Source of the DNA: FEN-299 sp963727765
GTDB taxonomy: Bacteria; Acidobacteriota; Vicinamibacteria; Vicinamibacterales; Fen-181
Assembly: GCA_963727765.1 (NCBI GenBank)
Contig: CAVSGZ010000004.1
Span: forward strand, 124,001 to 188,000
Length of the DNA: 64,000 nt
Direction: 5' to 3'
Shown: positions 1 to 8,417 of the stretch, piece after piece
Layout of the letters: the number at the start of each line of letters is the position of its first letter
Numbering within the stretch: the stretch's first letter is position 1
Notes under the pieces: model-generated
What the model was told of the DNA's origin: nothing
Databases searched by the model: none
What the model saw: only the letters and a program-made list of their open reading frames with translations
Position numbers and translations under genes: made by a program

Positions 1-126
1 TTCTTCCAGGCGCCGGCGCACTTCCGACTCGGATTCGGCGGCCGGTCGGAGGACCTCGCCGCGGGATTGGCTCAACTCTCCAAGGCGCTGGACTCCCTGA
101 CAACCTACCTCGCCGAGAACGCGTAA
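1..126 (+). CDS. C-terminal end of a PLP-dependent aminotransferase (class I/II), cut by the window edge
   Basis: Frame 1 is open from the first base and ends at TAA 124-126, giving the last 41 residues of a protein. The tail reads ...HFRLGFGG..., then an amphipathic helix rich in Leu and Ala. This resembles the small-domain end of class I/II aminotransferases, where the conserved Arg of an 'xRLGFG' type segment contacts the substrate carboxylate. It is also similar in style to the aminotransferase at 25900-27015. The gene converges on and overlaps the 3' end of the aldose epimerase by 22 bp. The family is inferred from a short fragment, so the substrate cannot be given. Confidence 0.5.
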   Translation, partial: FFQAPAHFRLGFGGRSEDLAAGLAQLSKALDSLTTYLAENA

Positions 127-1265
127 ACGGTCGTCGACCTGTAGAGCGTGCCCGGCTCGAGAATCGTCGACGGGAAGTTCGGGTGGTTCACCGAGTCGGG
201 GTAGTGCTGCGTCTCCAGGCAGAATGCGGAGTGCTTCAGGTACGGCACGCCGTTCCGGTTCTTGATCGTCCCGTCCAGGAAGTTCCCCGTGTACAGCTGA
301 ATGGCCGGCTCCGTCGTCCGCACTTCCATGGTCCGGCCCGACCTCGGCTCGACGACGCGCGCCGCCAGCCGCAGCGGCTGACCGGCCGGCGCCGGGCGCA
401 GGACGAAGTTGTGGTCGTAACCACCCGGCGGCGCGGACGGCACCTTGTCGATGCGCGCGCCCAGAGGCGTCGGTGATGTGAAGTCCATCATCGTGCCCTT
501 CACGGGCAGGATCTGGCCGGTCGGGATCAGCAGGTCGTCGGTCGGCGTGAAACTGTCGGCGGCGATCATCATGACGTGATCGAGGATCAGGCCGTTTCCT
601 TCGCCCGCGAGATTGAAATAGGTGTGGTTGGTCAGGTTGAGCGGCGTCGGCTTGTCGGTCGTCGCCGTGTAGTCGAGCCGCAGCTCGTTCCCATCGGTGA
701 GCGTGTAGGTCACCGTCACATCGAGCGTGCCCGGGTAGCCCTCGTCGCCGTCCGGGCTGCGGTGCGTGAACTTCACCGCCTGGCCGTCGTTCGCCGGGAT
801 CACCTCGGCTTGCCAGACCACCTTGTCGAACCCGACGTTGCCGCCGTGCAAGTGGTGCGGCCCGTTGTTGGTGGCGAGATGGTAGGTCTTGCCGTTGAGC
901 GTGAACGTGCCCCTGGCGATCCGGTTCGCGACGCGGCCGACCGTGGCGCCGAAGTACGGCGTTCCGGCGAGATACGGCTCGATTCTGTCGAAGCCCAGCA
1001 CGACATCGGCCGGTCTTCCGGCCCTGTCGGGGACGATGAGCTCGGTGAGCGTAGCGCCGTAGGTCATGACCTTCGCGGTCATCCCGTGCCGGTTGGTGAG
1101 CGTGTAGATGTCCACGGGCGTCCCGTCCTTTGTCTTGCCGAATGCGGTCCTCGTCACCGGTTTCGCGCCGGCCGGCGAAGCGGTCTGGCCGGCCGCATGC
1201 GCCTGCGAGACCGCGACGGCCGCGGCCAGCGCCAACACGATGAGAATCGAGCGATGCTGTGTCAC
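105..1265 (-). CDS. Exported aldose 1-epimerase (galactose mutarotase)
   Basis: About 386 residues, interconverting alpha and beta anomers of aldoses. The GTG start at 1265 is chosen because a GGAG box lies just upstream and a clear signal peptide follows (VTQHRSILIV then an Ala-rich core ending near AHA-AG). The longer upstream frame is Arg-rich and not protein-like. Family motifs are present: GRVANRI at about 110-116, HHLHGG at about 137-142, NHTYFNL at about 213-219 (catalytic His), and the C-terminal FCLETQHYPDS with the catalytic Glu near 351. Export means it probably acts in the periplasm. The glucosidase-like gene ends upstream on the same strand with only 19 bp between, so the two probably form a sugar-processing operon. 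Confidence 0.9.
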   Translation of the reverse strand: MTQHRSILIVLALAAAVAVSQAHAAGQTASPAGAKPVTRTAFGKTKDGTPVDIYTLTNRHGMTAKVMTYGATLTELIVPDRAGRPADVVLGFDRIEPYLAGTPYFGATVGRVANRIARGTFTLNGKTYHLATNNGPHHLHGGNVGFDKVVWQAEVIPANDGQAVKFTHRSPDGDEGYPGTLDVTVTYTLTDGNELRLDYTATTDKPTPLNLTNHTYFNLAGEGNGLILDHVMMIAADSFTPTDDLLIPTGQILPVKGTMMDFTSPTPLGARIDKVPSAPPGGYDHNFVLRPAPAGQPLRLAARVVEPRSGRTMEVRTTEPAIQLYTGNFLDGTIKNRNGVPYLKHSAFCLETQHYPDSVNHPNFPSTILEPGTLYRSTTVYAFSAR

Positions 1266-1284
1266 CTCGTCTCCTTCCGCTTCG

Positions 1285-3834
1285 TCACTTGAGCCTGGAG
1301 CCAACCCGGAGCCTGACCGCGCAGTCGACCCATTCCGACGGTCCATCGGGCACGGTAATCTCGAGAATCCAGATCCGGCCCTCGTGTCTCGCCTGGCGCC
1401 CGCCCTCGATCGACTCCACGGTGAACGGCACATCGAGGCGCACGCGGTAGGTCCAGCCGCGCAGGCCCTGGAGCCGCGCCGTGTAGACGTTGCCGTCAAG
1501 ACGCGCGTCGATGACTCGAAGGCGCCGGGGCGAATCGCCAAGCCGCAGCGGCTGTTGCTCCGGGATCAAGGTGATGCCGGCGTTGACCGAGGCCCCGGGC
1601 CTCTGCACCGACTGGCCGGTGCTGCAGGAATCGTCCCCGCCCCAGACGCGCATCCCGTCCGCCCCGGGCGGCATCGGCGGGTCGAAAGAGACCGGCAGGC
1701 ACGACCCGGCCCTGTCGGTGAATTCGAACGTCACCTCGCCGTCGGCATTCCGGCGGATCTCCACGTCGCCGCGGTGCCCGCGCCACCTCAGGTTCTTCAC
1801 GCGCAGGACATTCCATTCCGGCGGCAGGTGCGGCGCCAGCCGCAGCCCGCCATCGGTTTCTTCGAGCCCGACCAGGCCGCGCATCACGCCTGTGACGAAG
1901 CCCGCGGTGGCGAACAGTTGATGCGGTACGGCCGCATCCATCGACCGCAGCAGATCGCCCGAGAACAGTTCCGGTACGTAGCCGCGTCCCTCGAGGAACG
2001 TGAGCTCCGACAGCGCCTCGACATACTGCCACGCGGCGTCCGAGCGGCCGCCCTTGTAGAGCGCCAGCGCGGCCCAGCCCGTCAGGAACGGCCACGACGC
2101 GCCGTTGTTGTAGGACAGCGGCTGATAGAGTGTGCTCTCCTTCGAGAGCATCCTCGCGCCCCAGTCGGTGCCGAGGCCCGCCCGCGCCAGCTCGTCGAGC
2201 GTGCCTTCCACGGCCGGGCGGTTCTGATCGAACACGCCGCGCCAGATGCCGAACGCCGGCCACACCGTCTGCTCGGCCTGACCTCTCCCGTCCTTCATGA
2301 CCGCGAAGTTGATCCGCCGGCCGGCATCGTCGAGGAAGCGCCGGTTCAGGGCGGTGCGGGCCTTGTGGGCGGCGGCTTGCGCGACGGCTTCGAACGAGGG
2401 GTCGGCGACCTTCGCCAGGTCGGCCATTGCCCCGGCGGCCTCGGTCCACACGCTGCCCAGGAACACGTCGGTCAGCACGTCGCGGCTGCGCAGCGCGCCG
2501 GTCTCGACGGCGGCAAGGCCGGCCCTGGTGTTGTCCATGAGGCCGTCGCCGTCCTCGTCGGTCGACACGCAGTAGTCGTACGCCTTGCGTATCGACGGCC
2601 AGAAGTCCTTCGCGAACGCCTCGTCGCCGGAGGCGCGGACGTAATCCCGCACCGCGACGATGTAGAGCGGTGTCGTGTCGGCGTGATAGTAGCCGTAGGG
2701 ATAGTCCTCGAACCAGTGGATGAAGCCGGCCCCCTGCGACAGCTCATGCATCATCTTGCCGTCGGCGCGCTGCCGTTTGCGGAGGAACTCGAGCGACTGC
2801 CTGACGGTGTCGAGATCGCCGTACGCGGAGATCGCCCACGCGTTGATGAACGCGTCGCCGCCGAAGAACCAGCCGAAGCCGGGGCGCTCGGTCGTGCCCG
2901 ACGGGCCGAGGCCGGCAATCAGTCCGCAGCCGAGGTGCGGATTGCAGACAAGTCCCTTGTCGAGCGCTACCTTCCCCCACTCGAAGGCCAGGTCGAACTG
3001 CTTGTCGGGCGACTCGATGCTGGTCATCTCCTCGCGCAGCCGGCGATAGTGCGCGGCGGATTCGTGATAGAGCGCTTCGGGCGAGACGAGCAGCGCCTGG
3101 TAGATCTTCTTCGCTGCGTCCAGTTTCTCCACGCTGGCCGTGATGACGATGGGGACCAGGCCGCGGGCGGCCATCTCGGGCGTGATGCGGATGGCGAACT
3201 GCGACGGCGCGTCGGGCAGATTGTGGGCCGGCTGCTCGGGCGGCGTCAGGCCGAGCGGCGACCCCACCAGCGCCGCGCTCTTCCCGCTGCCTTCGCCGAT
3301 GACGTAGGCCTTGAGCGTGTCGTCCCAGTAGCTGTACTGGCCGCCGAGCGCCGCCGGCCACATCGGCTTCAGGTCGGGCCGGAACTTCACGTAGACCGTG
3401 AGCGGCTCGGTCGTCGTGACGTCGAGCAGCACCAGGCCGCCCGCCAGATCCAGCGGCACCAGCCATGTCGCGTCCACCGTAAAGGCCGCGTGCGAGTAAC
3501 GGACGGTAGCCGCCTCGGGCCTGATGTGGACGGTCGAGACCAGGCTGGCGCCTGGAATCGGGTCGGCGTAAGCCGCGATCCCGAACGACAGGTGGAAGTC
3601 GTGCAGGATCTTCAGCGGATACGCCCAGGCCTCGAAACTGCCGTCCTCGCGCCCGATGAAGGCGGCGCGGCGGCCCGAGGCTTCCAGGTACCTGGTCGGT
3701 CGGGCGTCGCCGGTGATCGCGATCGGGTTCGCGTCCCGCGCAAAGCGGGGGACGATGCCGGCAGCGGGGTCTGAAGCGCGGCAGGGGAGCGCGACCGCTG
3801 CCGCGAGCAAGATCGACGCGACGAGGGTCCTCAT
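1285..3834 (-). CDS. Exported glucosidase-like enzyme, (alpha/alpha)6-barrel (glycogen debranching / GH63-15-like)
   Basis: About 849 residues. The ATG at 3834 begins a good signal peptide (MRTLVASILLAAAVALPCRA); an in-frame ATG at 3861 would add nine residues and is less likely. The N-terminal third is beta-rich, and the middle (about 290-690) has the helical-barrel pattern of amylo-alpha-1,6-glucosidase-like enzymes: GFGWFFGGDAF at about 320, FIHWFEDYPYGYYHADTTPL, and YNNGASWPFLTGWAALALY. The C-terminus is a beta-sandwich-like tail. I infer hydrolysis of alpha-linked oligosaccharides outside the cytoplasm; the exact GH family and linkage are not decidable by eye. It is transcribed just ahead of the aldose epimerase, which would equilibrate the released sugars. 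Confidence 0.75.
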   Translation of the reverse strand: MRTLVASILLAAAVALPCRASDPAAGIVPRFARDANPIAITGDARPTRYLEASGRRAAFIGREDGSFEAWAYPLKILHDFHLSFGIAAYADPIPGASLVSTVHIRPEAATVRYSHAAFTVDATWLVPLDLAGGLVLLDVTTTEPLTVYVKFRPDLKPMWPAALGGQYSYWDDTLKAYVIGEGSGKSAALVGSPLGLTPPEQPAHNLPDAPSQFAIRITPEMAARGLVPIVITASVEKLDAAKKIYQALLVSPEALYHESAAHYRRLREEMTSIESPDKQFDLAFEWGKVALDKGLVCNPHLGCGLIAGLGPSGTTERPGFGWFFGGDAFINAWAISAYGDLDTVRQSLEFLRKRQRADGKMMHELSQGAGFIHWFEDYPYGYYHADTTPLYIVAVRDYVRASGDEAFAKDFWPSIRKAYDYCVSTDEDGDGLMDNTRAGLAAVETGALRSRDVLTDVFLGSVWTEAAGAMADLAKVADPSFEAVAQAAAHKARTALNRRFLDDAGRRINFAVMKDGRGQAEQTVWPAFGIWRGVFDQNRPAVEGTLDELARAGLGTDWGARMLSKESTLYQPLSYNNGASWPFLTGWAALALYKGGRSDAAWQYVEALSELTFLEGRGYVPELFSGDLLRSMDAAVPHQLFATAGFVTGVMRGLVGLEETDGGLRLAPHLPPEWNVLRVKNLRWRGHRGDVEIRRNADGEVTFEFTDRAGSCLPVSFDPPMPPGADGMRVWGGDDSCSTGQSVQRPGASVNAGITLIPEQQPLRLGDSPRRLRVIDARLDGNVYTARLQGLRGWTYRVRLDVPFTVESIEGGRQARHEGRIWILEITVPDGPSEWVDCAVRLRVGSRLK

Positions 3835-3859
3835 CGCGGGTAGTATAGTCGCCGTTGCC

Positions 3860-3879
3860 AACAGGGCTGAAGCCCTGTT
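3860..3879. repeat. Small palindrome in a divergent promoter region (AGGGCT..AGCCCT family)
   Basis: AACAGGGCT-GA-AGCCCTGTT is a perfect 9-bp stem with a 2-base centre. It lies between the divergent glucosidase and S9 peptidase genes. The core AGGGCT-NN-AGCCCT is shared with the hairpins at 6287 and 47996. A second imperfect GGCAGGG...CCTTGCC hairpin follows at about 3912-3931. Confidence 0.6.
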
Positions 3880-3953
3880 CCGACCGATGATGCCTGGCGG
3901 ATTGCCGGGGCAGGGTCTCAGCCTTGCCCGTCAGAGGCGATTGTGAGGAGCCA

Positions 3954-6224
3954 ATGCTCAAGATGACGACGATGGCGAGGAGACTCGTTGTGCTGGTGGT
4001 GATGGTGACGATCGGCGTGCTGGCGGCCGGCCAAGCGGCCGCTCAGGCTCGCGCCCAGGCCGGCAAGCGTCCGATGACCTTCTTCGACATGCAGATGATG
4101 CGGCAGGTCGGCGCCCCGGCGCCGAGCCCCGACGGCCACTGGCTGCTCTACACGCTGAGCACGCCCGACTGGAAGGAAGCCAGGCGCCAGACCGACATCT
4201 ATCTCGTCTCGCTCGAGAAGGGCGTGGCCTCGACCCGGCAGATGACCTTCACCAAGGACAAGAACGAGTCGGAACCGAGGTGGGCGAAAGACGGGAGTTT
4301 CTTTATCTTCGCGTCCAACCGCGAGGCGCCCTCGTCCTCCGCCACGCAGAATCAGCTGTACCTGATGAGGACCGACGGCGGCGAGGCGCGCAGGGTCACC
4401 GACGCCAAGGAGGGGGTCTCGACCTTCGCGCTCAGTCACGACGGGAAGTGGCTCGTCTACCGCAGCGGCAAGGAGGGCGAGGAGCAACTCTACCGCCTGC
4501 CGATCGAGGGGATCGACGGGGCGACCGCGGAGGCGCTGACCAAGCAGGCTGCCGGCGTCGGCCGCTGGGAGTGGGCGCCCGACGACAGACGAATCTACTT
4601 CGTGGGCGCCGAGGCTCCGGCAACCGACGAGAAGGCGCGGCGTGAGAAGAAGTTCACCGTTGAGATCAGGAACGCCGAGACGCCGCTGAACAGCCTGTGG
4701 GCCCTCGACTTCGACCCGGTCAAGACGACGCAGCTGACCAAGGATCCCACGATCACCGTCGCTGACTTCGTCATCTCGCCCGACGGCAAGTGGGTCGGCT
4801 TCCGCGGCATCTCGGCCGAGAGATACAAGCGGAACATCCTCGAAGAGGACATCAACTCCGATCCGTACCTGCTCGAGGTCGCAACCGGCCAGATCGAGCG
4901 GCTCATGAAGAACGATGAAGTGTCGGAGAGCCTGCCCAGCTTCTCGCCCGACGGCAAGTTCGTAGCCTTCTCGGCGCCCGACGACCTCGAGAAGTTCAGC
5001 ATGAAGAACGAGCGGATCTACCTGCGGGCGGCTGGCGACCGCGGTGGGAGGTGGCGCAAGCTCGGGTCCGGCTACGACGGGGACCTGTCGATCGGATTCT
5101 GGTCGAACGACGGCGGCACCATCTACTTCAACGACGGCGTGCGCGCCACCGAGCAGTGCCTCGCGCTCGACGTGCAGCGGGACGTTGTGCGCCAGGTCAC
5201 GAGCGAGAAGGCGGCGCTGACGGTCAGCCGGGATCGCGATACCGGTGTCATTCTGATCCGCTACGCGGACCCCGCAACGCCGCCGACGCTGTTTGCGGTG
5301 CCCGATGCCGCGTCGATCGGCGCGAGAGCCCGTTGGGTTCAGTTAACCGACGCCAACCCGCAGGTTCGGCAGTTTGCACTCGGTGAGGAGCAGGAGATTA
5401 CCTGGAAGTCGAAGGACGGCAGGATGGTGGGCGGCGTGCTCATCAGGCCGGTGGGCTATCAGGCCGGCCAGCGTTACCCGCTGATCGTCTCGATCCATGG
5501 CGGGCCGGCCGGGGCCGACGTCCTCGGCTTCAATGGCGGCTACGGGGCACAGATCTACGCGGGCGCCGGTTACGTGGTGCTGATGCCGAACTACCGCGGC
5601 TCGACCAACTACGGCGAGGCCTTCAAGAACGGAATCGTCAACAACTACTTCGCGCCAGGCTTCGACGACATCATGGCGGGTGTGGATTTCCTCATCGCGC
5701 AGGGGATCGCCGACGGCACGAAGATGGGCGCGCTCGGCTGGAGCGCGGGCGGGCACTGGTCGAACTGGATCCTCACCCACACCGACCGGTTCAAAGCGAT
5801 CAGCTCCGGCGCCGGCACGTCGAACTGGATCTCGATGTACGCCGAGAGCGACACGCAGCGGGTCCGGCAGTTCTACCTCGGTAACAAGCTGCCCTACGAC
5901 GACTTCGACGCGTACTGGAACCAGTCGCCGCTCAAGTACATCAAGAACGCCAAGACGCCGACGATGATCCACGTCGTCGAAGGGGACCCGCGGGTGCCGA
6001 GCCCGCAGTCGATCGAGCTGCACATGGCGCTCGAGAAGCTCGGTGTGCCGACCGAGCTGTTCATGTATCCGGGCCACACGCACGGCATCCCGGACGCGCG
6101 CAACCAACTCGTCAAGAGCGTGGCGGAGATGGCGTGGATGGACTACTACGTCCGCGGGCAGGGGCAGAAGTTCGGGTGGCGGATGGTGCTCGACACGCTG
6201 GAGGACGGGGCCGCGAAGAAGTAG
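3954..6224 (+). CDS. Exported S9 family peptidase (prolyl oligopeptidase / acylaminoacyl-peptidase type)
   Basis: 756 residues. The ATG at 3954 is preceded by GAGGAG at good spacing and starts a signal peptide (MARRLVVLVVMVTIGVLAAG, then AAAQA). Residues of about 50-450 are WD40/TolB-like beta-propeller blades with repeated 'SPDGKW' motifs. Residues of about 500-750 form the alpha/beta-hydrolase domain. The nucleophile elbow is GWSAGG (Ser near 597), the acid lies in EGDPRVPS (near 677) and the base in GHTHGIP (near 710). The oxyanion-side motif SIHGGPAG is also present. It should cleave oligopeptides in the periplasm. It converges with the HD gene across a hairpin. Confidence 0.93.
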   Translation: MLKMTTMARRLVVLVVMVTIGVLAAGQAAAQARAQAGKRPMTFFDMQMMRQVGAPAPSPDGHWLLYTLSTPDWKEARRQTDIYLVSLEKGVASTRQMTFTKDKNESEPRWAKDGSFFIFASNREAPSSSATQNQLYLMRTDGGEARRVTDAKEGVSTFALSHDGKWLVYRSGKEGEEQLYRLPIEGIDGATAEALTKQAAGVGRWEWAPDDRRIYFVGAEAPATDEKARREKKFTVEIRNAETPLNSLWALDFDPVKTTQLTKDPTITVADFVISPDGKWVGFRGISAERYKRNILEEDINSDPYLLEVATGQIERLMKNDEVSESLPSFSPDGKFVAFSAPDDLEKFSMKNERIYLRAAGDRGGRWRKLGSGYDGDLSIGFWSNDGGTIYFNDGVRATEQCLALDVQRDVVRQVTSEKAALTVSRDRDTGVILIRYADPATPPTLFAVPDAASIGARARWVQLTDANPQVRQFALGEEQEITWKSKDGRMVGGVLIRPVGYQAGQRYPLIVSIHGGPAGADVLGFNGGYGAQIYAGAGYVVLMPNYRGSTNYGEAFKNGIVNNYFAPGFDDIMAGVDFLIAQGIADGTKMGALGWSAGGHWSNWILTHTDRFKAISSGAGTSNWISMYAESDTQRVRQFYLGNKLPYDDFDAYWNQSPLKYIKNAKTPTMIHVVEGDPRVPSPQSIELHMALEKLGVPTELFMYPGHTHGIPDARNQLVKSVAEMAWMDYYVRGQGQKFGWRMVLDTLEDGAAKK

Positions 6225-6266
6225 GGCCGGCCTACAGGTGGCCAACTGATCACCGCACCGACTGTG

Positions 6267-6308
6267 CTGCCCAGGATCAGCAGATAGCGCAGGGCTTCAG
6301 CCCTGCGC
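6267..6308. repeat. Dispersed hairpin repeat copy (family R1), possible bidirectional terminator
   Basis: A 42-bp segment ending in the palindrome GCGCAGGGCT-TC-AGCCCTGCGC (6287-6308). Almost the whole 42 bp recurs at 47976-48017 with one visible difference (CAGCAG against CATCAG). Variants occur at 41323-41389 and 45236-45257, and as outer arms at 9661/9716. Here it sits between convergent genes and could terminate both. Confidence 0.75.
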
Positions 6309-6314
6309 GTCAGC

Positions 6315-7043
6315 TCAATAGATCGCCGGCGGCGGATACCGGCGCGGGCGGTTCGGCGCCGGCCGCAACTCCCGGACCGCGGCGGAGAACTGCGCGGCCG
6401 CGTCGAGCACCGCGGCGGCCAGCGGATGGCCGGCCGAGAGCCGCTCGGCGGCCAGTTGCGCCACCGCCGCATAGTGCCACACGGTCAGCGGGCCGCCGCG
6501 GAAGCGGTCCAGCACGCCGAGGCCGTCGCGGCGGACGTCCTCGAGCGTGCAGGTGATGTTGTGCAGCGCGTCGGCGGCCTTGAGCGCCGCCTCGTCGTGC
6601 GATGCCTCCGCCAGGTGGTCGAGCTGCTCCCTCTTCCGCTCGAGCCAGTCGCGGTGCCGCCTGCCGTCGTTCTTCGACTCGGTGACCGCCATGACCAGGC
6701 CGAACACCGCGGGCCCGAATTCGTCGGCGAGGAAGTCGAGAAACGCCGTCCTGAACTCCCAGGCGTCAGCCGGCGCCGCCAGCCTCCCGCGCCCGGCGAA
6801 CTCGCTCAACCGTTCTTGCAGGTCGCGGCTGCCGTACCGGGCGTCCTCGACCGTGTCGTGCAGCAGGCCGGCAAGCACCATGTCCTCGCCGTAGCCGTGA
6901 TCCTCGAGGATCCGCGCCACCGCGACCGGGTGCCCGATGTAGGGGATCTCGGTCCCCTTGCGCACGGCGCCGTCGTGCACGATCCTGGCTACTTCGAACG
7001 CGCGACCGAGCCGCGGAGACGGATGGGCGAACAGATCGGTCAT
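6315..7043 (-). CDS. HD-domain protein resembling (p)ppGpp hydrolases (small alarmone hydrolase type)
   Basis: 242 residues from the ATG at 7043, which has a good GGAGG box six bases upstream. The N-terminus has the HD arrangement of RelA/SpoT and MESH1 hydrolases: GAVRKGTEIPYIGHPVAVA at about 20-38, then the metal-binding LLHDTVED at about 54-61, and AADALHN at about 146-152. In SpoT-type enzymes this last motif is usually ADRLHN, so Arg is replaced by Ala here. No synthetase, TGS or ACT domain follows, so it would hydrolyse and not make alarmone, or act on another nucleotide. It lies 35 bp downstream of the ChaN-like gene on the same strand, probably in one operon. Function is inferred from motifs only. 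Confidence 0.75.
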   Translation of the reverse strand: MTDLFAHPSPRLGRAFEVARIVHDGAVRKGTEIPYIGHPVAVARILEDHGYGEDMVLAGLLHDTVEDARYGSRDLQERLSEFAGRGRLAAPADAWEFRTAFLDFLADEFGPAVFGLVMAVTESKNDGRRHRDWLERKREQLDHLAEASHDEAALKAADALHNITCTLEDVRRDGLGVLDRFRGGPLTVWHYAAVAQLAAERLSAGHPLAAAVLDAAAQFSAAVRELRPAPNRPRRYPPPAIY

Positions 7044-7078
7044 GTCACCTCCGCACGACGAGCGGCGACGTCGCTCGG

Positions 7079-8332
7079 CTACTTGTCGGCGAGCGAGCGC
7101 CTGAACGCGACCGGGATGGTGAGTTCCGCCGAGCCGCGTTTGACGACGACGGCCGCCGAGTCGCCCCAGCGCTTGGCGGCGACCAGGCGGTTGAACGTCT
7201 CCTTCCCGGTGAGCGGCACGCCGTCGAACGACACCAGCACGTCGTCGACCTTGATGCCGGCCCGCGCGCCAGGCGTGTCGTCCTGGACGTCGATCACGCG
7301 GAGCGATCCCGCGCCGGCCGAGACGGCGGTCGAGATGCCGAGCATCGGATAGGCCGAGTCGATCTCCTCGGCCACGCCCCAGGTGAAGTTCGCGTACGAG
7401 GCCTGCGTGTCTTTCATCTGGTCGCGGCCCGGCCAGCCGACGCGGACCGGGATGATGGTGGAGGTCCGGCCGTCGAACCACTTCTTCGCCTGCCGCTCGA
7501 TCCCGAGGCCGTAGGCCACGTGGCCGCTGCCGACCAGCACGACCATGATCGCCTTCGGGTCGTTCGCCTTCTTGAGGGCCTGGACCGAGTTGAAGCCCAT
7601 GGTGGCGTCCCACGTGCATTGGGCGCTGAGCATGTTCTTCCACATGTCCTCGCCCATGCCGCCGCCGTGGATCGGTCCCGCCTCGCCCTCGAACGTCGTC
7701 TTGAAGAAGGTCATGTGATCGGCGTTGTCGACGTCGATCTCCTTGGGGATGTGGGCGGCCTCCTCGGGCGTCAGGTTGGCCAGCCCCTTCTTGCGGACCG
7801 CCGACACGACCTCGCGCGGCGTGTTCACCGCGTACATCGGCACGTGGTGCTCGCGCGCCAGCATGAAGATCTCGCGGTAGTAGACCCAGTTGTATCCCCA
7901 GTTGTCGTACCAGTGCGACTGGTCGAGGAACGCCTCCTCGGTGACCTTGGGGTCGCGCCACAGGTCGAGGACGCGCTGCTCGGTGTAGGGATACATCTCG
8001 AGGCCGATCATGACGTGCCGGCCCGAGGCGACCAGCGCCCGCAGCACGCAGAGCTGCACGTTGTGGAACTCGACGCTCGTGTGCTCCTCGCCGATGAGCA
8101 GGAGCTGCGTGTCGCGGAGGCGGGCCACCAGGTCCGCCGGCGTGATCAGCTCGCCCGTGCTGGTGTCGGTGATCCCGTCGAGCACGACGGGGGCGACGTG
8201 GTCCTTCCGCGCGGGGTCCCCGATGGCCAGATGCAGCAGCTTGTCGGTGGACGCCCGGGCTGGCAGGGCCAGGAGCAGCGTGCCAACCAGGAGAACGGCC
8301 AACGGGCACATCACGCGAGCGGATTTCGGCAT
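7079..8332 (-). CDS. Exported ChaN-family (haem-binding/Tiki superfamily) protein with C-terminal PDZ domain
   Basis: 417 residues. The ATG at 8332 starts a signal peptide (MCPLAVLLVGTLLLALPARA core). Residues of about 60-300 match the ChaN/DUF399 fold: LLIGEEHTSVEFHNVQ, MIGLEMYPYTEQRVLD, YDNWGYNWVYYREI, MYAVNTPREVV and VVLVGSGHVAYGLG. These conserved Glu, His and Asn residues are typical of the TraB/PrgY/Tiki/EreA/ChaN superfamily of metal-dependent hydrolases. Residues of about 325-410 form a PDZ domain (VQDDTPGARAGIKVDDVLVSFDGVPL). ChaN is an iron-regulated lipoprotein in enterics, but no lipobox Cys is evident here. It diverges from rmuC. A PDZ tail is unusual for ChaN. Confidence 0.8.
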   Translation of the reverse strand: MPKSARVMCPLAVLLVGTLLLALPARASTDKLLHLAIGDPARKDHVAPVVLDGITDTSTGELITPADLVARLRDTQLLLIGEEHTSVEFHNVQLCVLRALVASGRHVMIGLEMYPYTEQRVLDLWRDPKVTEEAFLDQSHWYDNWGYNWVYYREIFMLAREHHVPMYAVNTPREVVSAVRKKGLANLTPEEAAHIPKEIDVDNADHMTFFKTTFEGEAGPIHGGGMGEDMWKNMLSAQCTWDATMGFNSVQALKKANDPKAIMVVLVGSGHVAYGLGIERQAKKWFDGRTSTIIPVRVGWPGRDQMKDTQASYANFTWGVAEEIDSAYPMLGISTAVSAGAGSLRVIDVQDDTPGARAGIKVDDVLVSFDGVPLTGKETFNRLVAAKRWGDSAAVVVKRGSAELTIPVAFRRSLADK

Positions 8333-8417
8333 GGCGGGAATGCTACCACGGGTCCGCGCGGAATCGTCCTCAACATCCGCTTGACGCCGCCCGCCGTCTG
8401 CGGGACGATGCCTCGCC

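Noticed and set aside
1108..3774. Long + strand open frame (about 888 codons) opposite the glucosidase gene
   Set aside because: Composition is Arg/Gly/Val/His-rich with no domain motif, and it mirrors the codon phase of the real minus-strand gene. High GC makes antisense frames open by chance.
6315..8309. One long minus-strand protein joining the ChaN region to the HD domain
   Set aside because: The upstream part is a shifted-frame shadow of the ChaN-PDZ gene. The HD protein has its own ATG at 7043 with a GGAGG box.
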